From Lucinisca nassula (Eukaryota; Mollusca; Bivalvia; Lucinida; Lucinidae), in contig OY757023.1 in the NCBI GenBank assembly GCA_963580285.1, positions 86,639,108-86,703,107 on the forward strand: a stretch of DNA of 64,000 bases, in the 5' to 3' direction. How positions within the stretch are numbered: position 1 is the first letter of the stretch; each line of letters starts with the position of its first letter. The translations under genes and the position numbers were made by a program. Below are positions 44,400 through 56,200 of the stretch, piece after piece. A model generated the notes under the pieces. That model worked only from the letters and a program-made list of their open reading frames with translations, did not search any database and had not been told where the DNA came from.

Positions 44400-45080
44400 G
44401 AAGATAGCAACCATTGCACAACCATTGCACCATTTAGTTGCACCAATTGAGAAGTCAGTTAGACAACCATTGAACTATGCCTGGGAGAAAGTCAACAAAC
44501 GGACCTAATGAGGTTTCTCTCTCATAATTTCTAGTTGGTTCCCATTGTTGACTATTCTTGTTTTGTTAAGTTCAATGGATCTAGGTTGGCACATGAAATT
44601 TACACCATCCCTCCTCTAGTGTAGAGATGACTCTAGTGTGCCACTAAGTGTGGTAGTTTACCATTGAAACCATTGTGGTTTCTCTTTTATTTTGCCACTT
44701 CCACACTCTCCTACATGCACAACCATTATACTCAACGCCCCCAACCATTGCAACCATTGCACACAACCCATTGGTTCACAGCCATACAACCATAATCAGC
44801 AACCATTGCAACCATTACATTCAACCATTGACTCACACCCCTTGCACCCTTAACCCGTGCAACCTATACACTCCACAATTGCAATCATTGACTCTCAACC
44901 CTTAACCATTGCAACCAATACACTCAACCCTTGCATCCATTGACTCTCAGCCCTTACAACCTTTACTTTTAACGGTTGAATCACAACCAGTACCCACAAC
45001 CATTGCGTCCATTCTGCTCAACCCCAACCCCCCTTGCACTCCACCAATGCAACCATTGCACGCAACCATTGGTAATCTTG
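44400..45080 (+). repeat. Degenerate CAACCATTGCA minisatellite
   Basis: Many irregular copies of CAACCATTG / AACCATTGCACA over 680 bp in the last NOC2L intron. The open frames it creates are artefacts. 45090-45930 holds no gene that I can see. Confidence 0.8.
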
Positions 45081-45934
45081 AAGGCCAGCCAATGTCACGC
45101 AGCCATTACTCGCAATAATGGAAACGTACACCATAGTGGAACTCTACCACTGACTAGCAGACTTAACCCATCAACTACCATTTATATAGAGTCATCACAC
45201 TGGCGGTTCAGAATTCCTGTTCACAAAGATTTGTTCTGCTGATGATAACAGATCCCGGTGCAATTTCTCTGCACTGTATAGTTATTTATATCCATAGTTA
45301 TATTAAGATTAAGAGTACCTCTAGCCGCCACATCAATTTATATTAGTTCACCTATATTATATATGAGCAGGAATCTGTTTAGATTTGAAACAACTAAACC
45401 AATAAAATAATCAATTTAACTTGAAAACACGGACTTGTCTCTCTATCATATTCCACTAGCATTGATGCCAGCCCAGGGCGGACTCACAAATTATGTAACG
45501 CCACCTTGTACATCCTGACCTAAATTTGCTTCCGTGAGGTGGTCCCCGTTACAATATTCTGTTTTGTAAAACTCAATTTCTTTTATATATATATAAAAGT
45601 GGGGTTTCCTGGGTCTTAATTTTACACACTCATTAGAACTACATAACTGGTGCTGTTTTAAAGACAATTATTTACATTTTTAGCTCTTAAAATGCTAATC
45701 ACAACCAGTCATCACATGAACAAGTCCATGAAATGAACACCCCTTAATAAACCTGGGCCACTTTACATAGAAAAAACTGGGGCTTCTGTTTAATCTTTTA
45801 ACTATATAAACGACTCTTTTCGCACAGTACGAACTAATTTCACCAACTTTTCTTTAGTTTTTTACTCAAGCCAACCCCCTTCAATACTTGGTTCACCGGA
45901 ACCCATCTGAAGTCGCCCCTCATGGGTAAAGACG

Positions 45935-46045
45935 GATAGATAGATAGATAGATAGATGGATGGATGGATGGATGGATGGATGGATGGATGGATGGATGGA
46001 TGGATGGATGGATGGATGGATAGATAGATAGATAGATAGATACTT

Positions 46046-46108
<63 letters not shown>
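45935..46108 (+). repeat. (GATA)n/(GATG)n microsatellite
   Basis: Blocks of GATA, GATG, then GATA, 174 bp in all. SINE-3 is inserted at its right edge with GATAGATA on both sides. Confidence 0.95.
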
Positions 46109-46109
46109 C

Positions 46110-46397
46110 GGCACCCGTCCATCGGGGCTTGAAGAAAATATGGGCTGCATGATGCTTCCACGCAGAGCTAAAACCGACCCGCACACGAGTACTGGTAAAC
46201 CATTTAGAGGATCTAAGCCTGCCCAGGCAAAGCAGTGCCGTCCATGCTTAAAACCCCTATTGGTTTCATTGGGCGGCAGGGCTTGAGATGTCATTTCATC
46301 TCATGTGGGTGAAAGTCCCACAAAATTGGAAGCAACGTCTCCAAAATGACCTTTACAGTGTTGACGGAGAGGTTAAACCTTAAATCAAACAAACAAA
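46110..46397 (+). mobile_element. SINE-3 inserted in the GATA repeat
   Basis: GGCACCCGTCCATCGGGGCT to TTAAACCTTAAATC plus AAACAAACAAA. A MITE-H type 2 fragment with hairpin follows at 46410-46599. Confidence 0.8.
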
Positions 46398-46838
46398 GAT
46401 AGATAGATTATTTGACTTTTTTCTGATCCAAGACTTAGGTTGTGGGAGGGTACATGTTAGAGCCACCTCAATGAGGTACGTGGTTCTAACGAGCACCCAT
46501 AACCTATGTTTGGAGCATATCACAATTTTTCATTAGAAAAATAACTATCTTGGAGACATGAAAGAATGCACTATGTCACATGGGCTTGTTATCGTAATGT
46601 GCAAACAGTGTGGAACCAAATCAGATTGTTCATGTTGGTGCAGTCTGATCATGGTTTACACTATTGGTCGGTATGCAAAAATACCCGGTACGTTTGAAAA
46701 TTCAACAGACAACATCTTCAGATGCAGTTTAAGGGTTAGTGCATTCATAGAAAAAAAAACAACAAACAAACAAACTATAGTTAAATGTTGGTACATAATG
46801 TTGTTCATACGTCAATGAATACACTGCTTAAAAAACAA

Positions 46839-47158
46839 GGCGGCCTCGGTAACTCAGTCGGATACGCTTTCGTCTGGTGACCAGGAGGACATGGGTTCTT
46901 TACCTGCCGGGATCAGCAACATTCTTTTTTGGAGATTGATCATGAAATCTTTTCTACGGTCATTCTCTCCCTTCCGCTGATTCAGGAAGGGCAGTAACTG
47001 TTGTCAGTTTCTGGCGAAAGAATGTGCACTGTACTGGTTAACCGCTTACATATAAGCCTGCCCAGGGAAAGTGTGGATAAGTAAACTGACTAACTCAAAA
47101 ATGACCTAAAATAGTGCTGACTGGGTTGTTAAACTCCAATACAAACAAACAAACAAAC
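46839..47158 (+). mobile_element. SINE-1, full length
   Basis: GGCGGCCTCGGTAACTCAGT to GTTAAACTCCAATAC plus AAACAAACAAACAAAC. Confidence 0.85.
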
Positions 47159-47346
47159 ACTGATAAAATGCAAAGTTACAGGATCATTGAATGATGTCAA
47201 ACTGGATAATGGGGCCTGTTCCAGGAGGAAGAAAACTGTGTTTAGTTGTTTTCCTGTTTTAACTGTTCAGAACTCAGACCAGACTTTTCTGTCAAAAAAT
47301 GGATGGAAAATAATATAAATATATCGTTATAAAGGTAATTTATTAA

Positions 47347-47800
47347 GCCCTTATCCCGCTGAACATAACAAAACCTATCTGTCCAAACAGTATAGATCCA
47401 GATCAGGTTGCTTCTGAAGTCACCAACTGCTGGCTTCTTAAGAAGCCATCTGATCAGGATCTACAGTGTTTGTCATGCAGCTTGTGAACTGAACCAATGC
47501 ATTATATCAAGCAATTTGATTACCAAAAAAATCCTAAAAATTCTGACACCTTGAGGACTTGTTGTAATTCTCCTAAAAATTTAACAAATTTGTTTCCTGA
47601 TCCAGCAAGGAGTTCAAAAGGTGCAGACAGAATGGCTAACAGTGTACACTCTGATCAGACTGCTCCTTCAGGAGCAGTCTGATCTGGGTCTGCACTGTTA
47701 GCTTAGCCCTGCCTGTCCCAATACATGTACTTTGGATCAGTACAGTAGTTGATAGTCGGCCATGTGTGTGGCTAAATAAATTTATTCAGCAGGATAAGGC
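47347..47800. mobile_element. MITE-B with a second K2 element nested
   Basis: TTAA then GCCCTTATCCCGCTGAAC, ending TCAGCAGGATAAGGC. K2 palindromes at 47390-47470 and 47636-47703; the second has the core GCTCCTTCAGGAGC. Confidence 0.7.
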
Positions 47801-47896
47801 TTAGTACAAAACTGGGTGACAAGCAAAGTTTACATGGACCCCTTTGGGGCTCACTTAAAGGGGTTCACTTACGTTACAGAACCCTATTTAACTCAC

Positions 47897-47983
47897 CTGT
47901 ATTCACCATCACTATCATTGTCTTTGGATTTTTTCTGACTGGCTTTCTCTTGTTTTTTACGCTTCTTCTTGTCTGGTAGAAAT
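47897..47983 (-). CDS. NOC2L: NOC2L exon (Lys-rich linker)
   Basis: 87 nt; acceptor TTTATCCTGCAG, donor GTGAGT. It completes Arg, then FLPDKKKRKKQEKASQKKSK and DNDSDGEY, ending in AG|. The KKKRKK block is a likely nuclear/nucleolar localisation signal just before the acidic tail. The phase (1 in, 2 out) fits both neighbours. Confidence 0.8.
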
Positions 47984-48131
47984 CTGCAGGATAAAGTACA
48001 GTTTTAACCCTTGTCCTGCTGACCACGACAACCCCTAGCATTGCAAACAGTGTAGATCCAGATCAGATGGCTAGTGAAGAAGCCATCTGATCAGGATCTT
48101 CACTGTTTATCATTCAGATTTCGATCTGAAT

Positions 48132-48410
48132 CATCACATGAACAAGTCCGTGAAATGAAGACCCCTCTACACCCCACTTTATATAGAGAAAACTGGGGTT
48201 TACTGCACTATACATTATTTTTCTTATTTTTACTCCAAGACATAGGTTGTGGGTACTCGTTAGAACCGCCTCAATGAGGCGGTTCTAACGAGCACCCACA
48301 ACCTATGTTTGCAGTATTAATAAGAACAATATCCAGGATTTTCATCAGAAAATGGCCGTTTTGGAGATGTGAAAAAATGCACTGTGCTGCACGGGTGTGA
48401 TATCGGAATG
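48132..48410. mobile_element. MITE-H type 2 nested in MITE-B
   Basis: CATCACATGAACAAGTCCGT to ACGGGTGTGATATCGGAATG; perfect hairpin at 48240-48310. Confidence 0.8.
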
Positions 48411-48428
48411 AAATACATACATGTAGTA

Positions 48429-48773
48429 CAGTGAAACATCGATAACTCGAACACGGATAGTTCGTTTGCCACAGCTAATTTGAACTTGTTCTGGAATCCC
48501 TTGATATCCATGTATTTAGGATAATACATGGACTTTCCTGAGGTTATCTTGAAAAGGTATGTTGTGTGCACTCATTAGAATCGCCTAAATGAGGCGATTC
48601 TAATGAGTACACACAACATACCTTTATTTTATTGAAAATCAAAAAAAGATATCCTATCCCCAGTATACCTCAGGACCTGAGTAAAACTCAGTAATTCGAA
48701 CAATCCCTATCTCGGACAAATTTTCATGGTTTCAGAGATGTTCGAGTTATTGAAGATTGACTGTATCAAGTTA
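48429..48773. mobile_element. MITE-P nested in MITE-B
   Basis: TA flanks; CAGTGAAACATCGATAACTC to TTATTGAAGATTGACTG; K1-type hairpin at 48558-48622. Confidence 0.85.
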
Positions 48774-49013
48774 TTTGATTGGTTGATAGTCAGAATGGGT
48801 GTAGGAAAATTAATTTATTCAGCAAGAAAAGGGTTAAGGACCCAGTACCAACAAAATTAAGAGAGGACTTTTTTTGGTGTGTTTGGTCACATTAGGATAA
48901 TATGCTATTACACCACAACCTCTTCATAACACCATTATTGGGGTTCATAGCAGAAACCGTGTTAGTTAAACAACACGTTTATATCCAAACAAAAATGTGA
49001 AGATTATATAGAA

Positions 49014-50999
49014 CAAGAATATCGGTGAAACCGATGGATGCTCCCCGAACGTGCAATAGTCGGAACAGGAAACATTATTCCAGTTAAAAAGCAGTATACT
49101 GTGTATACTCACTGTACTTCAAAATGGAGTATAACAAAACCTGTCAGTGGACAGATTAGCTTGCCTGATGGCACTGTCATACAAACATCAGCAACACAAA
49201 AGTCCGAATAAATGAAAGGAAGACCTGTTTAATACAAATTATTGAAAACTTACTCTAGTACACAGAGGCAATCCTCATAGGACTGTCGCCAGGTATGGTT
49301 CGGTATTGGGTGCCTTTACATGCATATAAAATATCAGACGGGTTCGAAAATTATATTAAAATCCATCAGCAAATGTAGATGCTAGAGCGATGACAAAGTT
49401 TTTCTAAAAATAGCCGCAGTGACCTTGACCTTGACCCCAGGACCCTGAAAGTCAAACTTGCTTGAGATATTATAATACCCAACATTTGTGTGAAGTTATA
49501 TTAAAATCCATCAGCAAATGACGACGCTAGAGCTATGACAAAGTTTTTTCTAAAAATAGCCGCAGTGACCTTATCCTGGAGCCCAGGACCCTGAAAGTCA
49601 AACTTGCTCGAGATATTATCATACCCAACATTTGTGTGAAATTATACTAAAATCCATCAATAAATGTAGGCACTAGAGGGATGACAAAGTTTTTTTCTAA
49701 AAATAACCACAGTGACCTTGACCTCAGGATCCTGGAAGTTGAACTTGCTCGAGATATTATTATACCCAACATTTGTGTGAAGTTATATTAAAATCCATCA
49801 GCAAATGACGACGCTAGAGGGATGACAAAGTTTTTTTTCTAAAAATAGCCACAGTGACCTTGACCTTGAGCCCAGGACACTGAAAGTTGAACTTGCTCGA
49901 GATATTATCATACTCAACATTTGTGTGAAATTATATTAAAATCCATCAATAAATGTAGGCACTAGAGCGATGACAAAGTTTTTTTTTTTCTAAAAATAAC
50001 CACAGTGACCTTGACCCCAGAATCCTGAAAGTTGAACTTGCTCGAGATATTATTATTCCCAACATTTGTGTGAAGTTAAATTAAAATCCATCAGCAAATG
50101 ACGACGCTAGAGCGATGACAAAGTTTTTTTTCTAAAAATAGCTACAGTGACCTTGACCTTGAGCCCAGGACCCTATAAGTTGAACTTGCTTGAGATATGA
50201 TCATACTCAACATTTTTGTGAAATTATATTAAAATCCATCAATAAATGTAGGCACTAGAGCAAAAACAAAGTTTTTCTAAAATAGCTTGCAGTGACCTTG
50301 ACCTTGACCCCAGGACCCTGAAAGTCAGACTTGCTTGAGATATTATTACACCTAACATTTGTGTGAAGTTATATTAAAATCCATCAGCAAATGACAACGC
50401 TAGAGCTATGACAAAGTTTTTTCTAAAAATAGCCGCAGTGACCTTGACCTTGAGCCCAGGACCCTGAAAGTCGAACATGCTCAAGATATTATCATACTCA
50501 ACATTTGTGTGAAGTTATATTAAAATCCATCCATAAATGTAGGCACCAGAGTGATGACGAAGTTTTTTCTAAAAATAGCCACAGTGACCTACCACTGCAG
50601 CTTTAAACAAAGTACCATAACTCTGTGACGAATAATCTCACCAGATAGCACGGATAATATGCGCATCCTCTATTGCTGCTTAAGGTTTCATTGAAGTTTT
50701 GTTGAATTTCTGCAAGTAGTTGCTGAGAATTCGTGTGGACACTAACAGTACCCTATATATTCATGCAGAATTCATCAAAGGGCCATAACTGTTGGAAAAA
50801 TCATCGAACCAAAACACCCAGGTGATATGCGCATCCAACTTCGATACTTAATAGTCCCATGAAGTTTCATTGAAATCCGCCCAGTCGTTTCTGAGAATTC
50901 GCGTTGACAAGAGCGTGACGGACGCACGGACGCACAGACTCACGGATGCACGGACGAAGCGGTGACTATATGCTCCCCCGAAATTCTTCGGGGAGCATA
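49014..50999 (-). mobile_element. HINE-3 / pearl-like element
   Basis: On its own strand it starts TATGCTCCCCGAAGAATTTC and ends TTCGGGGAGCATCC, a hairpin (ATCGGTTTCACCGAT) and ATTCTTG|TTC. Subterminal inverted repeats of about 11 bp flank a central tandem array (49340-50590). This matches the plan of bivalve pearl elements and Helentron-associated elements. It lies in a NOC2L intron, inside an older repeat (GATTATATAGAA ... TTTCTATATAATC). Confidence 0.7.
49340..50590 (-). repeat. 146-bp tandem array with A/B alternation
   Basis: AACATTTGTGTG recurs at 49481, 49627, 49768, 49916, 50061, 50209, 50354 and 50500 (spacing 141-148). From about 49511, units alternate between CAAATGACGACGCTAGAG and TAAATGTAGGCACTAGAG, a dimer of about 292 bp. 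Confidence 0.9.
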
Positions 51000-51370
51000 A
51001 AAATGACCATAAATGGTCATTTTTCTATATAATCTTCACATCTTTGGGATCTATCTTGAAACCGTGTTATATTCAAAACTGTGTTATAATGAACCGTGTT
51101 ATAATGAAATTGTGGTGTATAAGTAAGTATTGGCTGATATGGTGCCAGAAGTGATAAACATCTGATGATAATTTGAGCCACGTCAGAATGGGTGTGGCAA
51201 ATTTAATTTATTCAGCAAGACAAGGGTTAAGAGCTTAGCACTCACAAAATTCAGATAGGGCTTGTCTTGGGGTTTTGGGTTACATTAGGAAAATATGCTA
51301 TTTTAAGTCAATGCTGGTTTACATGGTGCCACCAATGATAACTTGAGTCACATCATAACTTTAGAGCTAA

Positions 51371-51408
51371 CTCGGACCCATCAATACCTGTATTGATGGG
51401 TCCGAGGA
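51371..51408. repeat. Short perfect hairpin
   Basis: CTCGGACCCATCAATAC, a 2-4 bp loop, and the inverse. A MITE-H-like remnant follows to about 51620. Confidence 0.8.
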
Positions 51409-51668
51409 GCTAATAACTTTATGTAATATTTTCCTTAATTTTTAGCCAAGCATAGATTAAAGGTACTTCTTACAACTGTCCCATTTAGGTGGTTCTAATG
51501 AGTACCCATAATCTATGTTTTTTGAACAAAAAAATAAGGAAAATAATGATTATTACTGCAAATCCATTTTCTTTTCATATAAATTTGGGCTTACAGTGCT
51601 GTCATTATGACCTGATGAAAAATTTTACAATCTCTGGGCCAGGAGGGCCTGATTAATTTATCATATAC

Positions 51669-51799
51669 CTTTCAGTCATATCCATATCATCTTCACTGTC
51701 TGACTCGAACAGAGCTGAAAATTCTTTCTTCTCCTCCTCAGAGGCCTTTGGTCTAACTTTAGGTTTCACAATCTCTGGTAAGTCATACTCTCCAACAAT
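51669..51799 (-). CDS. NOC2L: NOC2L exon (ExxKK...LFxSDSED)
   Basis: 131 nt; acceptor AATATTCATCAG, donor GTATAT. It encodes IVGEYDLPEIVKPKVRP, KASEEEKKEFSALFESDSED and DMDMTE, ending AG|. The order 'LPEIxxxK...K-E-F-x-x-L-F-x-S-x-S-E-D' matches the region after the WRKLRDRE block in animal NOC2L. Phase 0 in and 2 out fit the neighbours. Confidence 0.88.
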
Positions 51800-51804
51800 C
51801 TGAT

Positions 51805-52025
51805 GAATATTTACAATGAATATTCATTAAACAAGAATTGAATATTCATTGAACAAGAACTGAATATTCATATTCACAAATAATTAATGAACAATCACAA
51901 ACAAGTAAAGAATATTCACAAATAAGTAATGAATATTCACAATCAAGTAACAATTGCAAACGAGTAACGAATATTCACAACCAAGTAATTAATATTCACA
52001 AACAAGTAATGCATATTCATTAAAC
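51805..52025 (+). repeat. AATATTCA minisatellite
   Basis: About nine irregular units near GAATATTCACAAACAAGTAAT begin just beyond the splice acceptor of the NOC2L exon. Confidence 0.85.
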
Positions 52026-52383
52026 AATCAGGATTTATTTTTGCAATGTACACCACATCCCCTTTAAAGCACTATTGTTGGGGTCCAATGCTAAAAAAAT
52101 GTGTCAGTTAAAAAGCCCTGTTATAGCCAAACAAAAATGTCTAGATTATATAGAAAAATTGCCATTTTTCTACATAATCTATACATTTTTGGAACCCATC
52201 TTGAAACTGTATTATCTATATATATGAAACTGTATTGCAATGAATAGTTTTATAAAGATAATGAAGTGTATGGTTCATTAATAAAATGAAATCTTAAAGT
52301 CTTGTTTTTATACACTTAAGTGTGTTATAGACTCTTAAAACTATTGGTGTCAAACCATATCCTGTGCTAGTCTAATAATAATA

Positions 52384-52654
52384 TTATGATAATACACCCA
52401 TGCAACAAGGTGCATTTTTCATATCTTCAAAATGGCTCATTTTTTCTGATGAAAATCTGTGATATTTTTTGTTAAATACACTGCAAACATTGGTTGCAGG
52501 TGCTCATTAGAACTGCCTTATTCAGGGTTCTAATGAGTACCCACAACCTATGTCTTGGAGCAGAAACAAGAAATTAATGTATATCCCCATAAACCCCCAT
52601 TTTCCCAATATAAAGTGGGGTTTAGAGGGGTGCTCATTTCGAGGACTTGTGATG
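52384..52654. mobile_element. MITE-H type 2
   Basis: GATAATACACCCATGCAACA to CGAGGACTTGTGATG; hairpin 52490-52555. A type-1 copy follows 20 bp later. Confidence 0.75.
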
Positions 52655-52672
52655 ACCAAGCTGTATCCAATT

Positions 52673-52940
52673 CATCACGAGAACATGCCTATATAATTTT
52701 GACCCCCTCAAACCCCACTTTTATATGGTAAAACTGGGGTTTGTAGGGGTCAACCGTATTTTTCTTATTTCTGCTCTAAGATATAGATTGTGGGTACTCG
52801 TTAGAACCGCCTCATCGAGAGTACCCACAATCTATATTTTGAGCAGAAATAAGAAAAATATCAGAATTTTTCATCTTAAAATTTTCATTTTTTCAGCGAT
52901 AAAGGTTACAATATATTGGTATAGGCGTGTTTTCGTAATG
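52673..52940. mobile_element. MITE-H type 1
   Basis: CATCACGAGAACATGCCTAT to ATAGGCGTGTTTTCGTAATG. The right arm of the hairpin is partly deleted. A K2/MITE-A fragment follows (about 52975-53080). Confidence 0.8.
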
Positions 52941-53124
52941 CAAGATTTACAATATTCAAAATAAATTCGGACAAATAGGCTTGAGCAAACGTGTAAATGC
53001 AAATGAGAAAATGTGGCATCTACACTGTTTGACACTCATCCAGCTAATTTTAGACACAACATTAGGTAGTATATTGTGCTTATATTTAGGGGTTGAGGTG
53101 TCACAATATTTACAGTCAATATGC

Positions 53125-53365
53125 ACAATGAAAACTCGCCTATATAATTCTGACCCCCTTAAATCCCACTTTTATATAGTAAAACTGGGGTTTACAGGGT
53201 TATACATTATTTTTCTTATTTCTGCTCAAAAACATAGGTTGGGGGTACTCGTTAGAACCGCTTCATTGAGGCAGTTCTACCAAGTACCCGTAGTCTATGT
53301 TTTGTGCAGAAATGTAAAAAATATCAGAATTTTTTATATATTTGAATAAGCGTGTTTTCATAATG
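53125..53365. mobile_element. MITE-H type 1, right part deleted
   Basis: ACAATGAAAACTCGCCTATA to AAGCGTGTTTTCATAATG; it ends 38 bp from a NOC2L exon. Hairpin 53230-53310. Confidence 0.75.
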
Positions 53366-53403
53366 GGTACTGTCGATACAAAGAGAGACTTGTGTATACG
53401 TAC

Positions 53404-53517
53404 CTGTTCTTTGTCTGCTATCTGGTGCATGAGCTCCCTGTCTCTCAGCTTTCTCCAGGTATTGTAGAACTTTCCTAGAGGTGTCCCAGCCTCCTGGCAC
53501 TGCCTTTCCCATGCCTC
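53404..53517 (-). CDS. NOC2L: NOC2L exon (WRKLRDRE block)
   Basis: 114 nt, phase 0 at both ends; acceptor TTCTTTATCGCAG, donor GTACGT. It encodes EAWERQCQEAGTPLGKFYNT, then WRKLRDRELMHQIADKEQ. E-A-W-E-x-x-x-x-x-x-G-T-P-L-x-x-x-Y-x-x-W-R-K-L-R-D-R-E is a very strong match to the conserved NOC2L C-terminal region and fixes the gene's identity. NOC2L binds NOC1/NOC3 to carry pre-60S ribosomes from nucleolus to nucleoplasm, and in vertebrates also binds p53 and histones. Confidence 0.95.
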
Positions 53518-53636
53518 CTGCGATAAAGAAATGAAGGTTATACCGGTATTTAAATGTTCCCCAAAGTATGTTTAACATCCGGTCATAAGAAAAGTAAGTG
53601 AATGCCAGGGGTTCATTCAAACTTTGAATGTTGTCA

Positions 53637-54180
53637 GGTTGGTGCCTGATGCTCTGTCTCTGGTCGGACCCATCAGAGTCTAACTTGGTTTTCTTTTGCT
53701 CCAGCATTTCAGTGGTTTCTTGCTGTCGAGTCCTCACCATTGTCTCACCTCTGTGGTTCTTTGATTATTTGTGTTCACGGAGATGTTGCACTGATGAGTT
53801 AGGAGGCCTTCATGCGGACTGAAGGAGTTATTTGTCTAAATCGCGACGGAAGTAAGGGCGAGGATTGTGGCCACGTAAAATCGGTTTAAGCCCCCCAGTG
53901 GAAATCTTTCCACTGACCGTTCCAAGGCGGTTCTTCTGTGGCGGTTTATTTATGTTGTTGTTTGTTACTTTAATACTGTGTGTATCACTTGTGTCTTTTT
54001 ATTTTGGATGGACATATGGCCATTTTGTGGGAAAGTAACTGTCCTTATGGCCTTCCTTTGTTTAGGTTTCCATTGTGGTCTGGTCGCTTCATGTTTGTGT
54101 TTCCTTCCCTTTTGTGTCTTTGATGGGTGGAGTAAGTTAATTGTATCGATTCCTGATCTTTGTTTTACTTCTACTTTGCT
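53637..54180 (+). mobile_element. Family D repeat, best-preserved copy
   Basis: From GGTTGGTGCCTGATGCTCTG to TTGTATCGATTCCTGATCTT. The C-run is short here (CCCCCC at 53891), likely the ancestral state. Confidence 0.7.
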
Positions 54181-54191
54181 TGTGACCCAAT

Positions 54192-54473
54192 CATTACGAA
54201 AACACGCCTATACAAATACACTGTAGCCTTTATCATCCAAATAATGAAAATTGTCAGATGAAAAATTGTAATATTTTTCTCATTTCTGCTCAAAATATAA
54301 ATTGTGGGTACCCTTTAAGAACCGCCTCATTGAGCCTGATCTAACGAGTACCCACAATCTATATTTTTGAGCAGAAATAAGAAAAATAATGTTTACCCCT
54401 GTAAATCCCAGTTTTACTATATAAAAGTGGGGTTCAAGGGGGGTCAAAATTATATAGGTGTGTTTTCGTGATG
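54192..54473. mobile_element. MITE-H type 1
   Basis: CATTACGAAAACACGCCTAT to ATAGGTGTGTTTTCGTGATG; hairpin 54300-54365 has several mismatches. Confidence 0.8.
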
Positions 54474-54647
54474 GTTGGATTAACTTAACTTTGATTGTGA
54501 CCTGATGTTGTTCATAATTCAATTAATTTTTATTTTTTTTTAAATATCTCTACGACTTATATTAACATTATTGTCTATCCCTTATTTGACTAAAAAAATC
54601 TGGTTTAATAAGAAAACAACTGCAGACAGTAACAGGGAAAAGGCATT

Positions 54648-54916
54648 CATCACGAAAACACGCCTATATGATTCTGACCCCCTCAAACCATGCTTTAATA
54701 TAGTTGATAAAAATTCTGCTAGTTTTCTTATTTCTGCTTAAAAAACATAGATTGTGGGTACTCGTTAGAACCACCTTGCCGGGGCAGTTCTAACAAGTAC
54801 CCACAATCTATGTTTTAAGCAGAAATTTGAAAACTAGCAGAATTTTTATCTGTACATTTTCATTTTTTGGTGGTAAAATTTTTAATATATATTTGGATAG
54901 GTGTGTTTTCATAATG
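54648..54916. mobile_element. MITE-H type 1
   Basis: CATCACGAAAACACGCCTAT to ATAGGTGTGTTTTCATAATG. The palindrome is extended: CTAGTTTTCTTATTTCTGCT and its inverse flank the core. The core is changed to CCACCTTGCCGGGGCAG. Confidence 0.8.
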
Positions 54917-54949
54917 AATGACAACAAAATATTGCCAATTGTCAATAAT

Positions 54950-55125
54950 ATTGCAAGGATGATATCAATATTCCGCCATTAGTAAACGTGACGTCGTTAA
55001 GGACGTCGTACATGTAACGTTACCGGATGTATCTAGCTAATTTGGATATTTAATCCACTAGTTGATTATCGGAAATATTACATGGCTTTATTGCACTCTC
55101 AGACATGACATCATATGATAAAGTG
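54950..55125. mobile_element. Family F, right part only
   Basis: ATATTCCGCCATTAGTAAAC through GACATCATATGATAAAG matches the distal part of 17306-17930. A truncated MITE-H type 2 follows to 55312. Confidence 0.6.
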
Positions 55126-55312
55126 TGTTAATTAAAGTATGAACAATAATATGTCTCAATAGTTAACGAAAGGATTTTTCTTCTGTAAATGCAATACTCC
55201 ACAATTGTAGCATTTTTTCTGATGAAAATTTCTGATATATTTCTTAGATCTGCTATAAACATAGACTAAGGGTATTAATTAGAACCTCCTCACAGACCAA
55301 AAATAACGACAA

Positions 55313-56200
55313 CAACCAGTGCTTCAGCTGAAGTGCACAACCCGCCGGATGCTTTTAGCTTTGAGTGTTACCATATGTGGGTATGGCAGCCATTTTGGTC
55401 ATGTGACCTGGACCTAAAACGGTTCCCCCCAATAAATGCGCCTTATCGTAAGGAGCAAAAATTTATCTTATACTTTAGTACTGTATTCTGAATCGTTTGC
55501 AGGATAAAATGCATTCTCACTTTTCCAATACAAAAGCATATGTGTCAAAGTTTGACCTAGGCACAAAGAAGGTCAAGGACAACCCAGGGTCACCATTTTA
55601 GCAATTTATGATGGGCCTACGTCCCAGATGCTATTTATCAGGTTTCGTGGAAATCTGCCCCGTGGTTCTGGAGAAGACTATTTTTGAAGGGTTTTTACCA
55701 TATATGGCTTGGCGGCCATTTTGGTCATGTGACCTGGTCCCCATTAGCAAATTTTGGTTTCCCCCATCCCATAGAGGCTCAATATGAAATTTGACTTCAA
55801 TCGTCCCAACGGTTTCCGAGGAGAAGCAGTTCGAAAATTTTTACATTTTTCACATCAGCGAGGCTATACTAAATGGAATGTAATATTTCTCAAGTTCATT
55901 GGTTAGATCTCATTGATGTCTATCAGTATGCCAAAAATTGTTTAAATATTCCAAGCAATTAAGTCACTATCACCAATTTTCACAAACGGGTTACGGACGG
56001 ACAGACAGACAGACCATTTATGGCTTGGCGGCTATTTTGGTCATGTGACCTGGACCCCATGAGCAAATTTTGGTTTCCCCCATCCCATAGAGGCTCCATA
56101 TGAAATTTGACTTCAATCGGCCCAACGGTTTCCGAGGAGAAGCAGTTCGAAAATTTTCACATTTTTAGCCTCGGCGAGGCTATACTAAATGGAATATAGC
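55313..56200 (-). mobile_element. HINE-1 copy 2, 5' truncated
   Basis: On its own strand it ends CGGCGGGTTGTGCACTTCAG and CTGAAGCACTGGTT, as in 1284-2373. It carries both internal repeat units, but the start is cut at TATTCCATTTAGTATAGCCT. Confidence 0.75.

Larger units (their letters stand above)
48008..48833. mobile_element. MITE-B interrupted by two other MITEs
   Basis: TTAA flanks (48004-48007, 48834-48837); K2 at 48044-48111. The body is split by MITE-H type 2 (48132-48410) and MITE-P (48429-48773), then resumes with TTGATTGGTTGATAGTCAGA. Confidence 0.75.

Noticed and set aside
44675..45242. Open frames over the CAACCATTGCA repeat
   Set aside because: Low-complexity repeat without conserved motif, start context or splice logic.
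45862..46294. Long frames rich in SIYLSIYL and HPSI
   Set aside because: Translations of the GATA/GATG microsatellite and SINE-3.
49340..50590. CRISPR-like regular array
   Set aside because: Units are whole 146-bp tandem repeats with no spacers, in a eukaryotic mobile element.
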